A stretch of 64,000 nt of DNA, from contig CANLTZ010000004.1 in assembly GCA_947494145.1 (NCBI GenBank), forward strand, positions 124,001 through 188,000, in the 5' to 3' direction. Both the position numbers and the translations under genes were made by a program. Shown piece by piece: positions 19,592 to 30,100 of this stretch. The notes beneath the pieces are model-generated. The model worked only from the letters and a program-made list of their open reading frames with translations, searched no databases and was not told where the DNA came from. This DNA comes from an uncultured Jannaschia sp. GTDB lineage: Bacteria > Pseudomonadota > Alphaproteobacteria > Rhodobacterales > Rhodobacteraceae. Positions within the stretch are counted from its first letter, which is position 1; each line of letters opens with the position of its first letter.

Positions 19592-21322
19592 ATGATCCTG
19601 AAGCACCTCATCACCGGCACCGCCGCGCTGGCCCTCATGGCCGGAACGGCCTTCGCGCAGGATGTTGCGCGCGAAGACACGGTGATCTTCGATCTGGATC
19701 GGACGATTACCGATCCGACGAATTTCAACTGGTTGACCGACGGCACGGGCGTGCGCCGGATGCATGGCGGCCACCAGGTCATGTGGGAGCCGATGTTCAT
19801 CCTGAACTACGGCACCGGCGATCTGGACCCGTGGCTGGCCACGGGTTTTGAGGCCAATGACGACAGCACCGAATTCACCGTCACGCTGCGCGACGGCGTG
19901 GAATGGTCCGATGGTGAGGCATTCAACGCCGATGATGTGATCTTCTCGGTCGAAATGGCCTTGGCCAACGAAGAGATCACGGCCCGCGAAGCGGCCACCC
20001 TGCGCAGTCAGGTTGGCAGCATCGAAAAGGTCGACGATCTGACTGTGAAGATGACCCTGAACGCGCCTAACCCGCGCTTCATGGTCGAAAATTTCGGTAT
20101 TCGCATCTTCGGCAGCTTCCTGATCATGCCCGAACATGTCTGGGCCGGTGAAGACCCTGCCACCTTCACCTTCCCCGAACCCATCGGCACCGGGCCTTAC
20201 ACCTTCACCTCTGCCGCTACGAACCGCGCGATCTGGGATCGCAATGACGATTGGTGGGGCGCCAAGACCGGCTTCCAGGACCTGCCTGCGCCTCAGCGCG
20301 TGATCTTCCTGGAAACTGGGGGTGAAGAAAGCCGCGCGCAGCTTCTGGCCAACAACGATCTCGACGCGTCGCAGAATATCTCGGTCGGGACGTTCGAAGC
20401 CGTCCGCGCGCAGAACCCCAGCGTTATCGCCTGGTATGACGATTACCCCTACACTGCTGCCGATCCCTGCGCGCGTCAGTTGGAAATCAACACCACTGTC
20501 GCACCGTGGGACGATGCCCGGATGCGCCGTGCGGTGGCGCATATCATCGACCGCACGCAGATCGTGAACGTCGCCGCAGAAGGTGCCACCACGGCGTCGC
20601 GCACGATGTTCGCGGAATATGGCTCGATGGCGCCTTTCATCGACGCCGCCATCGAAGCGGGCCATGAATTGCCTGCGACGGCAGATGTGGCCGCCGGTCA
20701 GGCGCTGATCGAAGAAGCGGGCTGGACGCGCAACGGCGACTATTACGAAAAGGACGGCGAAACGCTGTCGGTTGCCATCCACGTCAACTCCGCCTCGACG
20801 GAATACACGCGTACCATCGACGTCATCGTCGAACAGCTTCAGCGCGCCGGGATCGACGCGCGCGCCGTGCCTGTCGAAAACGGGGTGTTCTGGGGTGAAG
20901 TGCTGCCCTTCGGTTCCTACGAGATGTCCTATAGCTGGCTCAGCTGTGGGTCGGTGAACGAACCCTGGGCCTCCATGGGGCGCTACACCGTTCGCGACGT
21001 GGTCCCCGTGGGCGAACGCAGCCCTGGCTTCAACAACACGTCCCGTTGGACGGGCGAAGCGGCCGAGGCCTATTCCGCGATCATCTATGACATGGAAGGC
21101 CGCGCCCTGGGCGACCCGGAAATCCCGTCGATGGTGGCGGAAGCTTACGGCTACCTTGCCGAAGGGATGCCGTTCATCCCGCTCGTGCAATCGGCCAAGT
21201 TGATCCCCTTCAACACGACCCATTGGACGGGCTGGCCGACCAACGAAAACTACTACAACCACCCGTTCTTCTGGTGGAATCACACGCACCAGATCATCCA
21301 CAATCTGGAAGCAGCGCAGTAG
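19592..21322 (+). CDS. ABC transporter substrate-binding protein, family 5 (Dpp/Opp type)
   Basis: This 576-residue periplasmic protein has a signal peptide (cleavage likely after TAFA, residues 18-23) and the SBP_bac_5 pattern (EFTVTLRDGVEWSDGEAF near residue 90). Family members bind peptides, but also oligosaccharides, opines and glycosides. The partner permeases and ATPase are at 23356-27091, separated from it by a PhyH and a P450 gene. A GC-rich hairpin follows its stop codon. The ligand is unknown; the alpha-mannosidase downstream hints at a sugar-containing compound. Confidence 0.9.
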   Translation: MILKHLITGTAALALMAGTAFAQDVAREDTVIFDLDRTITDPTNFNWLTDGTGVRRMHGGHQVMWEPMFILNYGTGDLDPWLATGFEANDDSTEFTVTLRDGVEWSDGEAFNADDVIFSVEMALANEEITAREAATLRSQVGSIEKVDDLTVKMTLNAPNPRFMVENFGIRIFGSFLIMPEHVWAGEDPATFTFPEPIGTGPYTFTSAATNRAIWDRNDDWWGAKTGFQDLPAPQRVIFLETGGEESRAQLLANNDLDASQNISVGTFEAVRAQNPSVIAWYDDYPYTAADPCARQLEINTTVAPWDDARMRRAVAHIIDRTQIVNVAAEGATTASRTMFAEYGSMAPFIDAAIEAGHELPATADVAAGQALIEEAGWTRNGDYYEKDGETLSVAIHVNSASTEYTRTIDVIVEQLQRAGIDARAVPVENGVFWGEVLPFGSYEMSYSWLSCGSVNEPWASMGRYTVRDVVPVGERSPGFNNTSRWTGEAAEAYSAIIYDMEGRALGDPEIPSMVAEAYGYLAEGMPFIPLVQSAKLIPFNTTHWTGWPTNENYYNHPFFWWNHTHQIIHNLEAAQ

Positions 21323-21329
21323 CATAGCC

Positions 21330-21353
21330 GCGGGGCCCCGCCTGGGGCCCCGC
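21330..21353 (+). terminator. GC-rich hairpin after the binding-protein gene
   Basis: GCGGGGCCCC (21330-21339) pairs with GGGGCCCCGC (21344-21353) over a 4-nt loop. There is no T run, so it more likely stabilises the upstream mRNA or attenuates transcription than ends it. Confidence 0.6.
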
Positions 21354-21413
21354 ACCACCCATGAGTGGCGGGGCACGGCGATGAAACCGACCTGCCGCGA
21401 AAGGTCAGGGATC

Positions 21414-22184
21414 ATGTCCGAGATCGCGAAGGCTTTTGCCCAGCACGGCTACTACCACGCCCGCGGCGTCTTCGATGCGGATGCGCTTCGCCGATTGGAA
21501 TCGGACTTCGACCATGTCGTCGCGCAATTGTCGGAAAGCGGCGGCGATATCGACGCCACGTGGGATGGGGATGGCATGGCCCGCCTGGCCCGTGCCGGAG
21601 ACCGCATCCTGCATACGCACAACATCCAGAAATATTCCCGCATCTGGATGGATGCCTTCCTGAGCGATGCCTTCCTTGCCCCGGTACGCAGCATCCTTGG
21701 CGACGATATCGTTCTGCATCACTCCAAGCTGTTCCAGAAGCCTGCCGAGGCGGGGGCGCCGTTCCCCATGCATCAGGACTGGCCCTATTTCCCGACCGAG
21801 CGTGATAGCATGATCGCGGGCATCATCCATGTCAGCGACGCCACCGATCAGATGGGGTGCCTGCGGGTCTATCCCGGCTCTCACAAGTTGGGGCGCGTCG
21901 CGGGCGCAAACGGGCGCCAGCAAAACGATATCCTCGATCAATATCCCATCGAAGACGCACAGATCATCGAGGCGAAGGCCGGCGATGTGGTCTTCTTTCA
22001 CTACTTAACCCTGCATGGCTCCATGCCGAACCGGTCCGATGCCACGCGCAAGACTGTGCTCGTACAAATGTATGATGGCCGCGACCGGGTGGAGCTTGGC
22101 AACAAGCACCCCGATGAACGACTTGTCCTGTCGGGCTGGAACCACCGCATCGACAGAAAGCTTGCGGGCGCGGGTGCGCAATGA
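21414..22184 (+). CDS. Second phytanoyl-CoA dioxygenase (PhyH) family oxygenase
   Basis: This 256-residue Fe(II)/2-oxoglutarate oxygenase carries H120 and D122 in MHQDWPYF and the third ligand H201 in LTLHGSMPNRS; an Arg for 2-oxoglutarate (ATRKTV) follows. It differs clearly in sequence from the PhyH at 18071, so the pair is not a recent duplication. I chose ATG 21414 because of a nearby AGG-rich ribosome site; ATG 21381 is an in-frame alternative. It overlaps the P450 start by four bases, so the two oxygenases are translationally coupled. The substrate is unknown. Confidence 0.88.
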   Translation: MSEIAKAFAQHGYYHARGVFDADALRRLESDFDHVVAQLSESGGDIDATWDGDGMARLARAGDRILHTHNIQKYSRIWMDAFLSDAFLAPVRSILGDDIVLHHSKLFQKPAEAGAPFPMHQDWPYFPTERDSMIAGIIHVSDATDQMGCLRVYPGSHKLGRVAGANGRQQNDILDQYPIEDAQIIEAKAGDVVFFHYLTLHGSMPNRSDATRKTVLVQMYDGRDRVELGNKHPDERLVLSGWNHRIDRKLAGAGAQ

Positions 22185-23359
22185 TGACCCAGGGCGCGCC
22201 ACAACTCGAAAGCTGGGGCCGCCCTGACGATCCGTTTTCTGTCGCCCGCGCGGATACCGGCGCCATGGTCGGGTCGTTCCATGGTGAAGACCTTCTGATG
22301 CTGTTGCGCTGGAAGGACGTGCGCGCCGCCGCCCGGGACTACGACCAATTCGATAGCTCTGTCCTTGGTCATGTGCCGATCCCGCCCGAATACGCGATCC
22401 GGTGTTTCAGGCAGCTTCCCATCGAAACCAACCCGCCCGAACATGGCCGCTGGAAAGAGATCGTGCTGCCCTTCTTCCGCCGCCCCACCGACCCGGTGGC
22501 CAAGCTGGAGTTCGAGGGCGTGGTGCGTGACCACTTGAATGCCGCCCTTGGCGGCGACCCCGTTGAGTTGGTCCGCGACTTCGCTCTGCCCATCCAATCC
22601 GCTTCGCTTGCCATCCTGCTGGACACGGACCGGGCCGTCGCCGCCGAATGGCAGGTTTGGGGTTTGCACGCGTTTCGAACGGACGGCAAAACCGACCCCA
22701 GCAAGGCCGCCCGGTTTCTCGACTTCATCGACCGGATGCTTGACCGCGGCAAAGCGGATCGGACGATCGGCCTGTTTGCCGCGTTGCATCACGCACGCTT
22801 TGACGACCGCCCCCTGACCCGTGATGAGATGCGCGGCGTTTGCCATCTGGCCATGTCCGGTGGGCGCGACACAATCATCAACGCCATCGTCGGCACGCTG
22901 GCGCATCTGGCCCGGGTGCCCGAAGATCTGGACAATCTGCGGGGCGATCCAGCGCTTATCCCCGTCGCGACCGAGGAAATCTTCCGCGTCCTTTCCCCGT
23001 TGCCGATGATCGGTCGCGTCTGCCCCCACGGGCATGACCGCGGCGCGCAAAGCGTGGCGCCCGGTGACCGTGCCGCGCTGTGTTGGGCGGCGGCGAACCG
23101 TGACCCGGCCATCTTCGACGCGCCCGAAGACCTGCGTATCGACCGCATACCAAACCCCCATGTGGCGTTCGGTGCGGGTGCCCATACCTGTCTTGGTGCG
23201 CCCATGGCTCGCCTGCTTATCCGCACGTTGCTGGCGGAACTGGCGAGGCGAGTGGATCGCATCGACATTGTCGAGGCTACGCCCCGCCCCAATCCGTTCG
23301 GCACGCCATACCTTTTCGACGCGCTTCTGGCCCGTCTCATCGCGAGGGAGAGACCATGA
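22181..23359 (+). CDS. Cytochrome P450
   Basis: This 392-residue soluble class I-type bacterial P450 has the haem-binding loop FGAGAHTCLGAPMAR (Cys near residue 337), the ExxR motif in EEIFR and the I-helix oxygen-activation motif GGRDT. No ferredoxin or ferredoxin reductase gene is adjacent, although the [2Fe-2S]/flavin module of the dehalogenase lies a few kilobases away. It overlaps both the PhyH gene upstream and the permease gene downstream by ATGA, so it is co-translated with an importer. The substrate is unknown; it may be the transported compound. Confidence 0.93.
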   Translation: MMTQGAPQLESWGRPDDPFSVARADTGAMVGSFHGEDLLMLLRWKDVRAAARDYDQFDSSVLGHVPIPPEYAIRCFRQLPIETNPPEHGRWKEIVLPFFRRPTDPVAKLEFEGVVRDHLNAALGGDPVELVRDFALPIQSASLAILLDTDRAVAAEWQVWGLHAFRTDGKTDPSKAARFLDFIDRMLDRGKADRTIGLFAALHHARFDDRPLTRDEMRGVCHLAMSGGRDTIINAIVGTLAHLARVPEDLDNLRGDPALIPVATEEIFRVLSPLPMIGRVCPHGHDRGAQSVAPGDRAALCWAAANRDPAIFDAPEDLRIDRIPNPHVAFGAGAHTCLGAPMARLLIRTLLAELARRVDRIDIVEATPRPNPFGTPYLFDALLARLIARERP

Positions 23360-24363
23360 CCTCCATTCCATTGGCCTATCTGAAGAACCGGCTCATCACG
23401 CTGGTCCTGACGATCCTGATCGCGGCGACGCTGATCTGGATCATCCCGCGCCTGTCCCCCGTGGATCCTGCGGAAATCGCACTGGGCCGCATGGCCGCGG
23501 GCGCGGGCTCGGTCGCGAATTCCGAAGAAATCCTGGCCCAGCTTCGCGCCTCCATGGGCATCGATGCGCCGCTAATCGTCCAATATGCCCGCTATATCGG
23601 GAACGTTCTGGTCTTCGATTTCGGCATCTCGACCGCGTCATTCCCCACCCCCGTTTCGGCCCTGATCGCCCAGGCTCTGCCCTGGACGCTGGGTCTCATG
23701 ATCCTGTCGCTGATCATCACCTTCATTATCGGCAACGCGCTGGGCGCTTTCATGGCCTGGGACCGGACGCCCAAACTGGCCCGCGTCGCCATCCCGGCGG
23801 CCATGGTCTTCACCTCGATCCCGCCGATCTTGTCGGGCCTGTTGCTGATGTGGATCTTCGCCGCCCAGCTTCGCTGGTTTCCGCTCACCGGCTCCTACGG
23901 CTTGAACGTGGAGCCGGGGTGGGATTGGTCCTTCGTCGCTTCTGTCATCAGCCACGGCACGCTGCCCGCTTTGTCCATCGTCATCGTCACCTTCGGCTTC
24001 TGGGCCTTGGGCATGCGGGGCCTGATGATTTCCGTGCAAGGCGAAGACTACGTGAAGCTGGCCGAGGCAAAGGGCCTGAAACCCCGATACATCCTTTACA
24101 AATACATGATCCGCAATGCCATCTTGCCCCAGATCACAGCCTTCGCGCTGAAGGTGGGGCTGCTGATCGCGGGCCAGGTGCTGGTGGAACGCATTTTCGC
24201 CTATAACGGCATGGGTAAGCTGCTTTACGATGCGATCCTGAACCAAGATTTCCCCGTCATCCAGGGCGTCAGTTACGTCATCATCCTGATGACCGCGCTG
24301 TCCGTCTTCATTGTCGATCTGCTTTATCCGCTGATCGACCCCCGCATCCGCAGGGAGGCCTGA
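23356..24363 (+). CDS. ABC transporter permease, DppB/OppB type
   Basis: This 335-residue membrane protein has about six helices and the DppB-type coupling loop (EDYVKLAEAKGLKPRYILYKY, EAA motif). It ends in DLLYPLIDPRIR as usual for this family. It forms the inner-membrane channel with the next permease. Its start overlaps the P450 stop by ATGA. Confidence 0.92.
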   Translation: MTSIPLAYLKNRLITLVLTILIAATLIWIIPRLSPVDPAEIALGRMAAGAGSVANSEEILAQLRASMGIDAPLIVQYARYIGNVLVFDFGISTASFPTPVSALIAQALPWTLGLMILSLIITFIIGNALGAFMAWDRTPKLARVAIPAAMVFTSIPPILSGLLLMWIFAAQLRWFPLTGSYGLNVEPGWDWSFVASVISHGTLPALSIVIVTFGFWALGMRGLMISVQGEDYVKLAEAKGLKPRYILYKYMIRNAILPQITAFALKVGLLIAGQVLVERIFAYNGMGKLLYDAILNQDFPVIQGVSYVIILMTALSVFIVDLLYPLIDPRIRREA

Positions 24364-24366
24364 GCA

Positions 24367-25296
24367 ATGGCAGACACCCCCGCAACCCCGCTGACCCGCG
24401 CCGAAAAGGCCACCGCCAAACGTGCCCGCCGCTTCGACAACCCCTGGCTCAACCCCAAGCTTATCTGGGGCGCCAGCCTGCTGCTGGGTATCGTCGCGCT
24501 TGGCATTATCGGCCGGCTTTTATGGAACCTTGAGCTTGTCTTCACCGGCTCCTCCCTGCTGAAAATCCCGCCCATCGGGTTTGAAAACCTGCGCGGCCAG
24601 GCTGGTACGCTGGCCAACCCCGTGGGCACCGATGGGGCAGGCCGGGACATGCTGGCGCTGCTGATCATCGGCGCGCCGAACACCCTGTTCGTGGGTCTCA
24701 TGGCGTCAATGATCGGCATGACAATCGGCATCGTCCTGGGCTTCACCGCAGGTTTCGTGGGCGGGCGCACCGATGACACGATCCGCGTGCTGTCGGATGT
24801 GATGATCACCATTCCCCCGCTCCTGATCTTGGTGGTGGTGCAATCGGTCTTCGGGGACGTGTCGCTGACGCTGATGTCGCTGCTGATTGCGGGGTTCGTC
24901 TGGCAATCGCCCACCCGCCTGATCCGGGCGCAAGTCCTGTCGATGCGCGAAGCGGGCTATGTGCAGATGGCGCGTCTGTCCGGTGCGTCGACCTCCCACA
25001 TCATGTTCAAGGAGATGCTGCCGAACCTCATCCCCTATCTGTTTGGGTCCTTCATCGCGTCGGTCACCACCTCCATCGTCACGGCTGTGGGCCTCGAAGT
25101 GCTGGGCCTTGGGCCGCAACGCGTGCCGACCCTTGGTCGCACGATCTACGAGGCCATCAATGCGGGCGCTCTGATCCAGAACCTCTGGTGGTGGTGGGGC
25201 CTGCCCACGCTGTTGCTGGCGGTGATGTTCATCGGGCTGCTGCTGGTCAATCTGGGCCTCGACGAAGTGTCGAACCCGCGGCTTAGAAAGCTTTGA
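24367..25296 (+). CDS. ABC transporter permease, DppC/OppC type
   Basis: This 309-residue membrane protein has an N-terminal cytoplasmic stretch, about six helices, the OppC_N region and an EAA loop (EAGYVQMARLSGASTSHIMF). The periplasmic GTDGAGRDMLALLI segment is a DppC hallmark. It follows the DppB partner by three bases and precedes the ATPase by 73 bp. Confidence 0.92.
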   Translation: MADTPATPLTRAEKATAKRARRFDNPWLNPKLIWGASLLLGIVALGIIGRLLWNLELVFTGSSLLKIPPIGFENLRGQAGTLANPVGTDGAGRDMLALLIIGAPNTLFVGLMASMIGMTIGIVLGFTAGFVGGRTDDTIRVLSDVMITIPPLLILVVVQSVFGDVSLTLMSLLIAGFVWQSPTRLIRAQVLSMREAGYVQMARLSGASTSHIMFKEMLPNLIPYLFGSFIASVTTSIVTAVGLEVLGLGPQRVPTLGRTIYEAINAGALIQNLWWWWGLPTLLLAVMFIGLLLVNLGLDEVSNPRLRKL

Positions 25297-25369
25297 CCAT
25301 GACCCTACCCAGCCGCCCCGCCCCGCGAAGAGAGCCGACAGGCTCGATGAGCAGACCCGGAGATCGCCC

Positions 25370-27091
25370 ATGACCGTGCTCGACATCCAGAACTTGTCCA
25401 TCGACTTCCCCACGGCGGGTGGCGTGGTCCATGCCGTCACCGACCTGTCGCTCCAGATCGAGAAGGGTCGCCGCATCGGCTTCATCGGGGAATCGGGCTC
25501 CGGCAAGACCACCACCGCCCTGGCCGTCATGCAGATGCTCGCCGCACCCGGTCGCGTGGCGGGCGGCCAGATCATCCTGGGCGGCACCGACATGCTGGCC
25601 CTGTCGGAGGAGGAGATGCGCCTGTCTCGCCTTTCCAAGGTCAGCTACATCCCCCAGGGCGCCATGAACTCCCTCAACCCGATCATGCGGATCGAGGATC
25701 AGCTCTGGGACGGCATCATCGCCCATGAACCCACGACCACGAAGGCCGACCTCAAGCGCCGCTCGGACGAGGCGCTGGCCTCGGTGGGTCTGCTGCCCCA
25801 CACGGCGCGGCTTTATCCACATGAGTTATCGGGCGGCATGAAACAACGGGTCTGCATCGCCATGGGCGTGACGCTGTCCCCCGACCTGATCATCGCCGAT
25901 GAACCCACATCGGCGCTGGACGTGGTCACCCAACGGCATGTGATGCAGACCCTGAAGGACGTGCAGGCCAAGATCGGCGCCGCGCTTATCCTGATCGGCC
26001 ATGATATGGGCCTTATGGCGCAATCGGTGGATGAACTGGCCGTTCTGAAAGACGGTGAACTGGTCGAACACGGGGATGTCCGCCAAATTCTGGAGGCCCC
26101 AAAACACCCCTATACTAAGGACCTGATTTCATCGGTCCCGCTGGTGGGCGGTGAAAGCTTCCTGGACCCGGCCCCGGCGGAGCCACCCAAGGGACGCGGC
26201 AAACCAGGCGTGCCGCTTTTGGCCTTCGAAGATGTGTCCAAGGTCTATGGCAACGTCACGGCGCTGCATCCCATGTCCTTCGCGCTGGACGGTGAAGTGC
26301 CCAAGATCGTCTCGATCGTCGGGCAATCGGGGTCTGGCAAATCCACCATGGGTAGCCTGATGCTGGGCTTCAACGCGCCGTCCACGGGCCGCGTCCTGTT
26401 CGAAGGCCAGGACGTGGCGACCATGGACCAGGCCGCCAGCCTGGATTTCCGCAAGAACGTGCAGGCCGTCTTCCAGGACCCCTATGCCTGCTTCAACCCG
26501 TTCTACCGGGTCGACCATGCCTTGAAATTCCCCTTCAAGCGCTTCGGCTACGCCACGTCTGAGACGCAGACGCAGCAAGCGATGGAGGATGCCTGCGTGG
26601 CCGTGGGCCTTGACCCCGCCCTTATCCTGCGGCGCTATCCCCACCAGCTTTCGGGTGGCCAGCGCCAGCGCCTGATCGTGGCCCGCGCGCTGATGCTGCA
26701 ACCCAAGCTGCTGATCGCGGATGAGCCGGTGTCGATGGTCGATGCGTCCCTGCGGTCCACCATCCTGAAAAACATCCACGACTTGAAGGACCGCCACGGC
26801 ATCTCGATCCTATACATCACGCATGATCTGGCCACGGCCTACCATGTCAGCGACTACGTCATCGTCCTTTACCAAGGTCACGTGGCCGAGGCGGGACCGC
26901 CCAAGCAGGTCATCGGCGAGCCGCAGCATGAATATACGCGCCTTCTGATCGACTCGATCCCCTGGCCCGATATCGACCGCGGCTGGGGCACGCCAACGAC
27001 CGAGGAAGAAGATGCCGCCCGACTAGCGCGCTTGGCCGAAGACCGCCAGACCGTGATGCGCGGCGACATACCGGGCTTCACGCTCAGCTAG
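25370..27091 (+). CDS. Fused double ATP-binding protein of the Dpp/Opp importer
   Basis: This 573-residue protein joins the two nucleotide-binding domains that are separate DppD and DppF in many bacteria. Domain 1 has Walker A GESGSGKTT (near residue 41), signature LSGGMKQR and Walker B LIIADEP. Domain 2 has GQSGSGKST (near 318), LSGGQRQR and LLIADEP. An oligopeptide-transporter C-terminal region lies after each domain. It powers the permeases encoded just upstream. Confidence 0.92.
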   Translation: MTVLDIQNLSIDFPTAGGVVHAVTDLSLQIEKGRRIGFIGESGSGKTTTALAVMQMLAAPGRVAGGQIILGGTDMLALSEEEMRLSRLSKVSYIPQGAMNSLNPIMRIEDQLWDGIIAHEPTTTKADLKRRSDEALASVGLLPHTARLYPHELSGGMKQRVCIAMGVTLSPDLIIADEPTSALDVVTQRHVMQTLKDVQAKIGAALILIGHDMGLMAQSVDELAVLKDGELVEHGDVRQILEAPKHPYTKDLISSVPLVGGESFLDPAPAEPPKGRGKPGVPLLAFEDVSKVYGNVTALHPMSFALDGEVPKIVSIVGQSGSGKSTMGSLMLGFNAPSTGRVLFEGQDVATMDQAASLDFRKNVQAVFQDPYACFNPFYRVDHALKFPFKRFGYATSETQTQQAMEDACVAVGLDPALILRRYPHQLSGGQRQRLIVARALMLQPKLLIADEPVSMVDASLRSTILKNIHDLKDRHGISILYITHDLATAYHVSDYVIVLYQGHVAEAGPPKQVIGEPQHEYTRLLIDSIPWPDIDRGWGTPTTEEEDAARLARLAEDRQTVMRGDIPGFTLS

Positions 27092-27117
27092 CCGCTCCGA
27101 CATCCTTCCAAGGATCA

Positions 27118-27141
27118 GGCCACTCCCACCAGTGAGTGGCC
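27118..27141 (+). other. Hairpin between the ATPase and mannosidase genes
   Basis: GGCCACTC (27118-27125) pairs with GAGTGGCC (27134-27141) over an 8-nt loop, without a T run. It sits in the 66-bp gap before the GH38 gene and may modulate read-through. Confidence 0.5.
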
Positions 27142-27157
27142 TCACCGAAAGCACCCG

Positions 27158-30100
27158 ATGGACCATACTCGCCGCTTCACCGCCCGCAAGATCGCCAAGC
27201 GGATCGACCTGATCCAGCGCATGGTCCATCGGCAATCCCGCCCCATTGCGCCCTTTCGCTGGACCACGCTGCCCAACGCCGATGTGGACCCGCCCTTACA
27301 GGCCAACCCCGCCGATTGGCCGCAGATCGACTGGCACGATTACTGGGCCGGGCAGAACACGCATTACCTGATGACGACCAATTTCACGGTGCCGCGCGGT
27401 TGGGCCGATGGGCCCGTGGCGCTGCACCTGCCCATGGGCGTGGCGGGCGACATCTTCACCCATCCCGAGGCGCTGCTCTATATCGACGGGCAATCCTACG
27501 CTTCAGCCGACCGCTACCACCACACCATCTATCTGCCGCCCAGCGTCATCGACGGGCGCGAACACCGCGTGGACTTGCACGGCTGGACGGGCCTGACAGG
27601 CTGGCCGCCCGACCCAGCCAATACCGACCGGCTGAAGATGGGCGAATGCAAGCTGGTCGAGATGGATTTGCCCACGCGCGATTTCATCTCACTCGCCGAA
27701 GTGGCGCTGGAACTGGCGCTGACGATGGATGAAGGCCGCCCTGAGCGGCATGCCATCCTGACCGCGCTCGATGCCGCGTTCCTGGCGCTCGACACCCGTG
27801 ACCCCATGGGCGAGGCGTTCTGGCGATCGGTCTCCACGGCCCATGACGCGCTAGAGGTCGGGCTGGGTTCGGCCGGGGGGCCCATCGATGTGACGCTGCA
27901 TGCCATCGGCCATGCCCATATGGACATCGCCTATCTGTGGCCCGTGGCCCAGATCCGGCGCAAGAACGCGCGGACCTACTCCAACGTGCTGCGCATGATG
28001 GATCAATATCCCAACTACCGGTTCAGCCATTCGCAACCCCAGCTTTATGCCTATACCGAAAGCGACTATCCCGAGATTTTCGAGGGTATCCGCACCCGGG
28101 TGTCTGAAGGCCGGTGGGAAGTCATCGGCGGCATGTGGGTGGAGCCCGACACCAACCTGCCCGGCGGTGAGGCGCTGGTGCGCCAGCTTTTGCTGGGTCG
28201 GTCCTGGTTTCGCGACCGCTTCGGCGATGTGGAAACCCCTGTCCTTTGGCTGCCCGATACGTTCGGCCTGACCTGGTGTCTGCCCCAGCTTGTGGATCAG
28301 GCGGGGCTGCGCTGGATGGTGGTGAACAAGGCGTCCTGGAACCAATATAACCAGCTTCCCGCCTCCACGCTCTGGTGGCAGGGCATCGACGGCACCCGTA
28401 TCCTGACGCAATTCCTGACCACGCCGCGCGAAGTGCAGCACTTGCCCTTCCCCACCAACTATAAATCCGACCTGACCGCCGATGAGGTCGTCGGCACATG
28501 GGAAGCCTCGACGGCCAAGGAACATGTTCGCGACCTGCCCATCGCCTATGGCTACGGCGATGGCGGCGGTGGCCCAACGGGTGAGTTGATCCGCCGCGCC
28601 AAGGTCTGGCAAGGGATGCCGGGCGCGCCGGAGATCAAGTTTTCCACCATCCGCGACTGCATGGAGGCGATTGAAGATCAGGCCGCCTTGGTCCCCACCT
28701 GGTCAGATGAACTTTACCTGGAAGGGCATCGCGGCACGCTGACCAGCCAGGGCTGGATCAAGCGCGCCAATCGGCGGGCGGAAATCGCGCTCCATGACGC
28801 TGAATTTCTATTGGCGGCCACGGGCACGCCTGCCCCACATGCGTTGCGCGAAGCTTGGGAAAAGCTCTGCCTCAACCAGTTCCACGACATTCTACCGGGC
28901 ACATCCGTGCCGTCCGTCTTCGCGGATTCCTGTGACGATTATGTTCGGATCGCACGCATCACCGATGACGCCATTCTGGCCTGCGAAGACCCCACAGGCA
29001 CGCAGCTTGCCGTGAACACCGCCCCCCATGGCGGAAAGCGCCTGGTGGAGTTGCCCCGGATGATGGACGGGGCCCAAGAGACCGAGACGGGGGCCATCGC
29101 GCTGATGCATTTGGCGCCCTACTCGCTGACACCGTTGGCGCCTTCGCCGCCCGAAGCGCCGGTGGACATTCGCGACGACGGCACGGGGGTCATCCTGCAG
29201 AACGCCCATATCCGGGTCGAAATCGACGCTGCGGGGCGCATGACCCGCATCCACGATCGCACCAACGACCGGGAGGTCCTGGCCGAGGGCCGCATCGGCA
29301 ACCAGCTTCAGGCTTTCGAGGATCGACCGCTCAGTTGGGATGCCTGGGATATCGACAGCTTCTTCGAGGATCGCGGCGAATTGGTCACCGGCCTGTCCGC
29401 GATGGAAGTGACAGAAACAGGGCCGCTGCGCGTATCGGTCCGGCTTGACTGGCATTTCCGCGCCTCGACCATTCGCCAACATATCCGCCTGGCTGCCGAT
29501 AGCCGCCGCCTCGATTTCGAGACAGAGGTCGATTGGCACGAAAGCCATATCCTGCTGAAAGCCGCGTTTCCCGTGGCCGTCTTTGCGCCCTCGGCCACCT
29601 ACGAAATCCAATGGGGCGCCATTTCCCGTCGTACCCATCGCAACACGTCGTGGGATTACGCCAAGTTCGAAGTTCCCGCCCAACGCTGGGCCGATCTGTC
29701 CGAAGGGGATTACGGCGTGGCCCTACTGAACGATTGCAAATACGGCTACGACATCAAGGGCGATGTCATGCGCCTGACGCTCATCAAATCCGCCACCAGC
29801 CCCGACCCCAATGCCGACCAGGGCCTGCACCGCTTCACCTATGCGCTTCTGCCCCACAAGGGTGACTGGCGGGCCGAAGTCCAGGCACAGGCGAACCACC
29901 TCAACATGCCAGTGCGTCTGATGCGCGGGCAGGGCGACGGGACGGCCTTTGTCGAAAGCTCGAACCATGCGGTCGTCGTGGAAACGGTGAAGCCCGCTGA
30001 AGATGGCGATGGCGTGATTGTCCGCCTGTACGAAAGTCAACGGACGCGGGGCCCCGTGACGCTGACCTTTGCTGCGCCACCTTCGCGCGTCACGCGCTCC

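Noticed and set aside
19466-21415. A 649-codon open frame antisense to the ABC binding-protein gene.
   Set aside because: No recognisable domain, and the sense frame encodes a full SBP_bac_5 protein with a signal peptide.
18071-22184. Non-haem iron halogenase identity for the two PhyH proteins, tempting beside a dehalogenase.
   Set aside because: Both keep Asp in the HxD motif; SyrB2-type halogenases have Ala or Gly there.
22001-23371. A 456-codon open frame antisense to the P450 gene.
   Set aside because: It has no motif and covers a sense frame with all P450 signatures.
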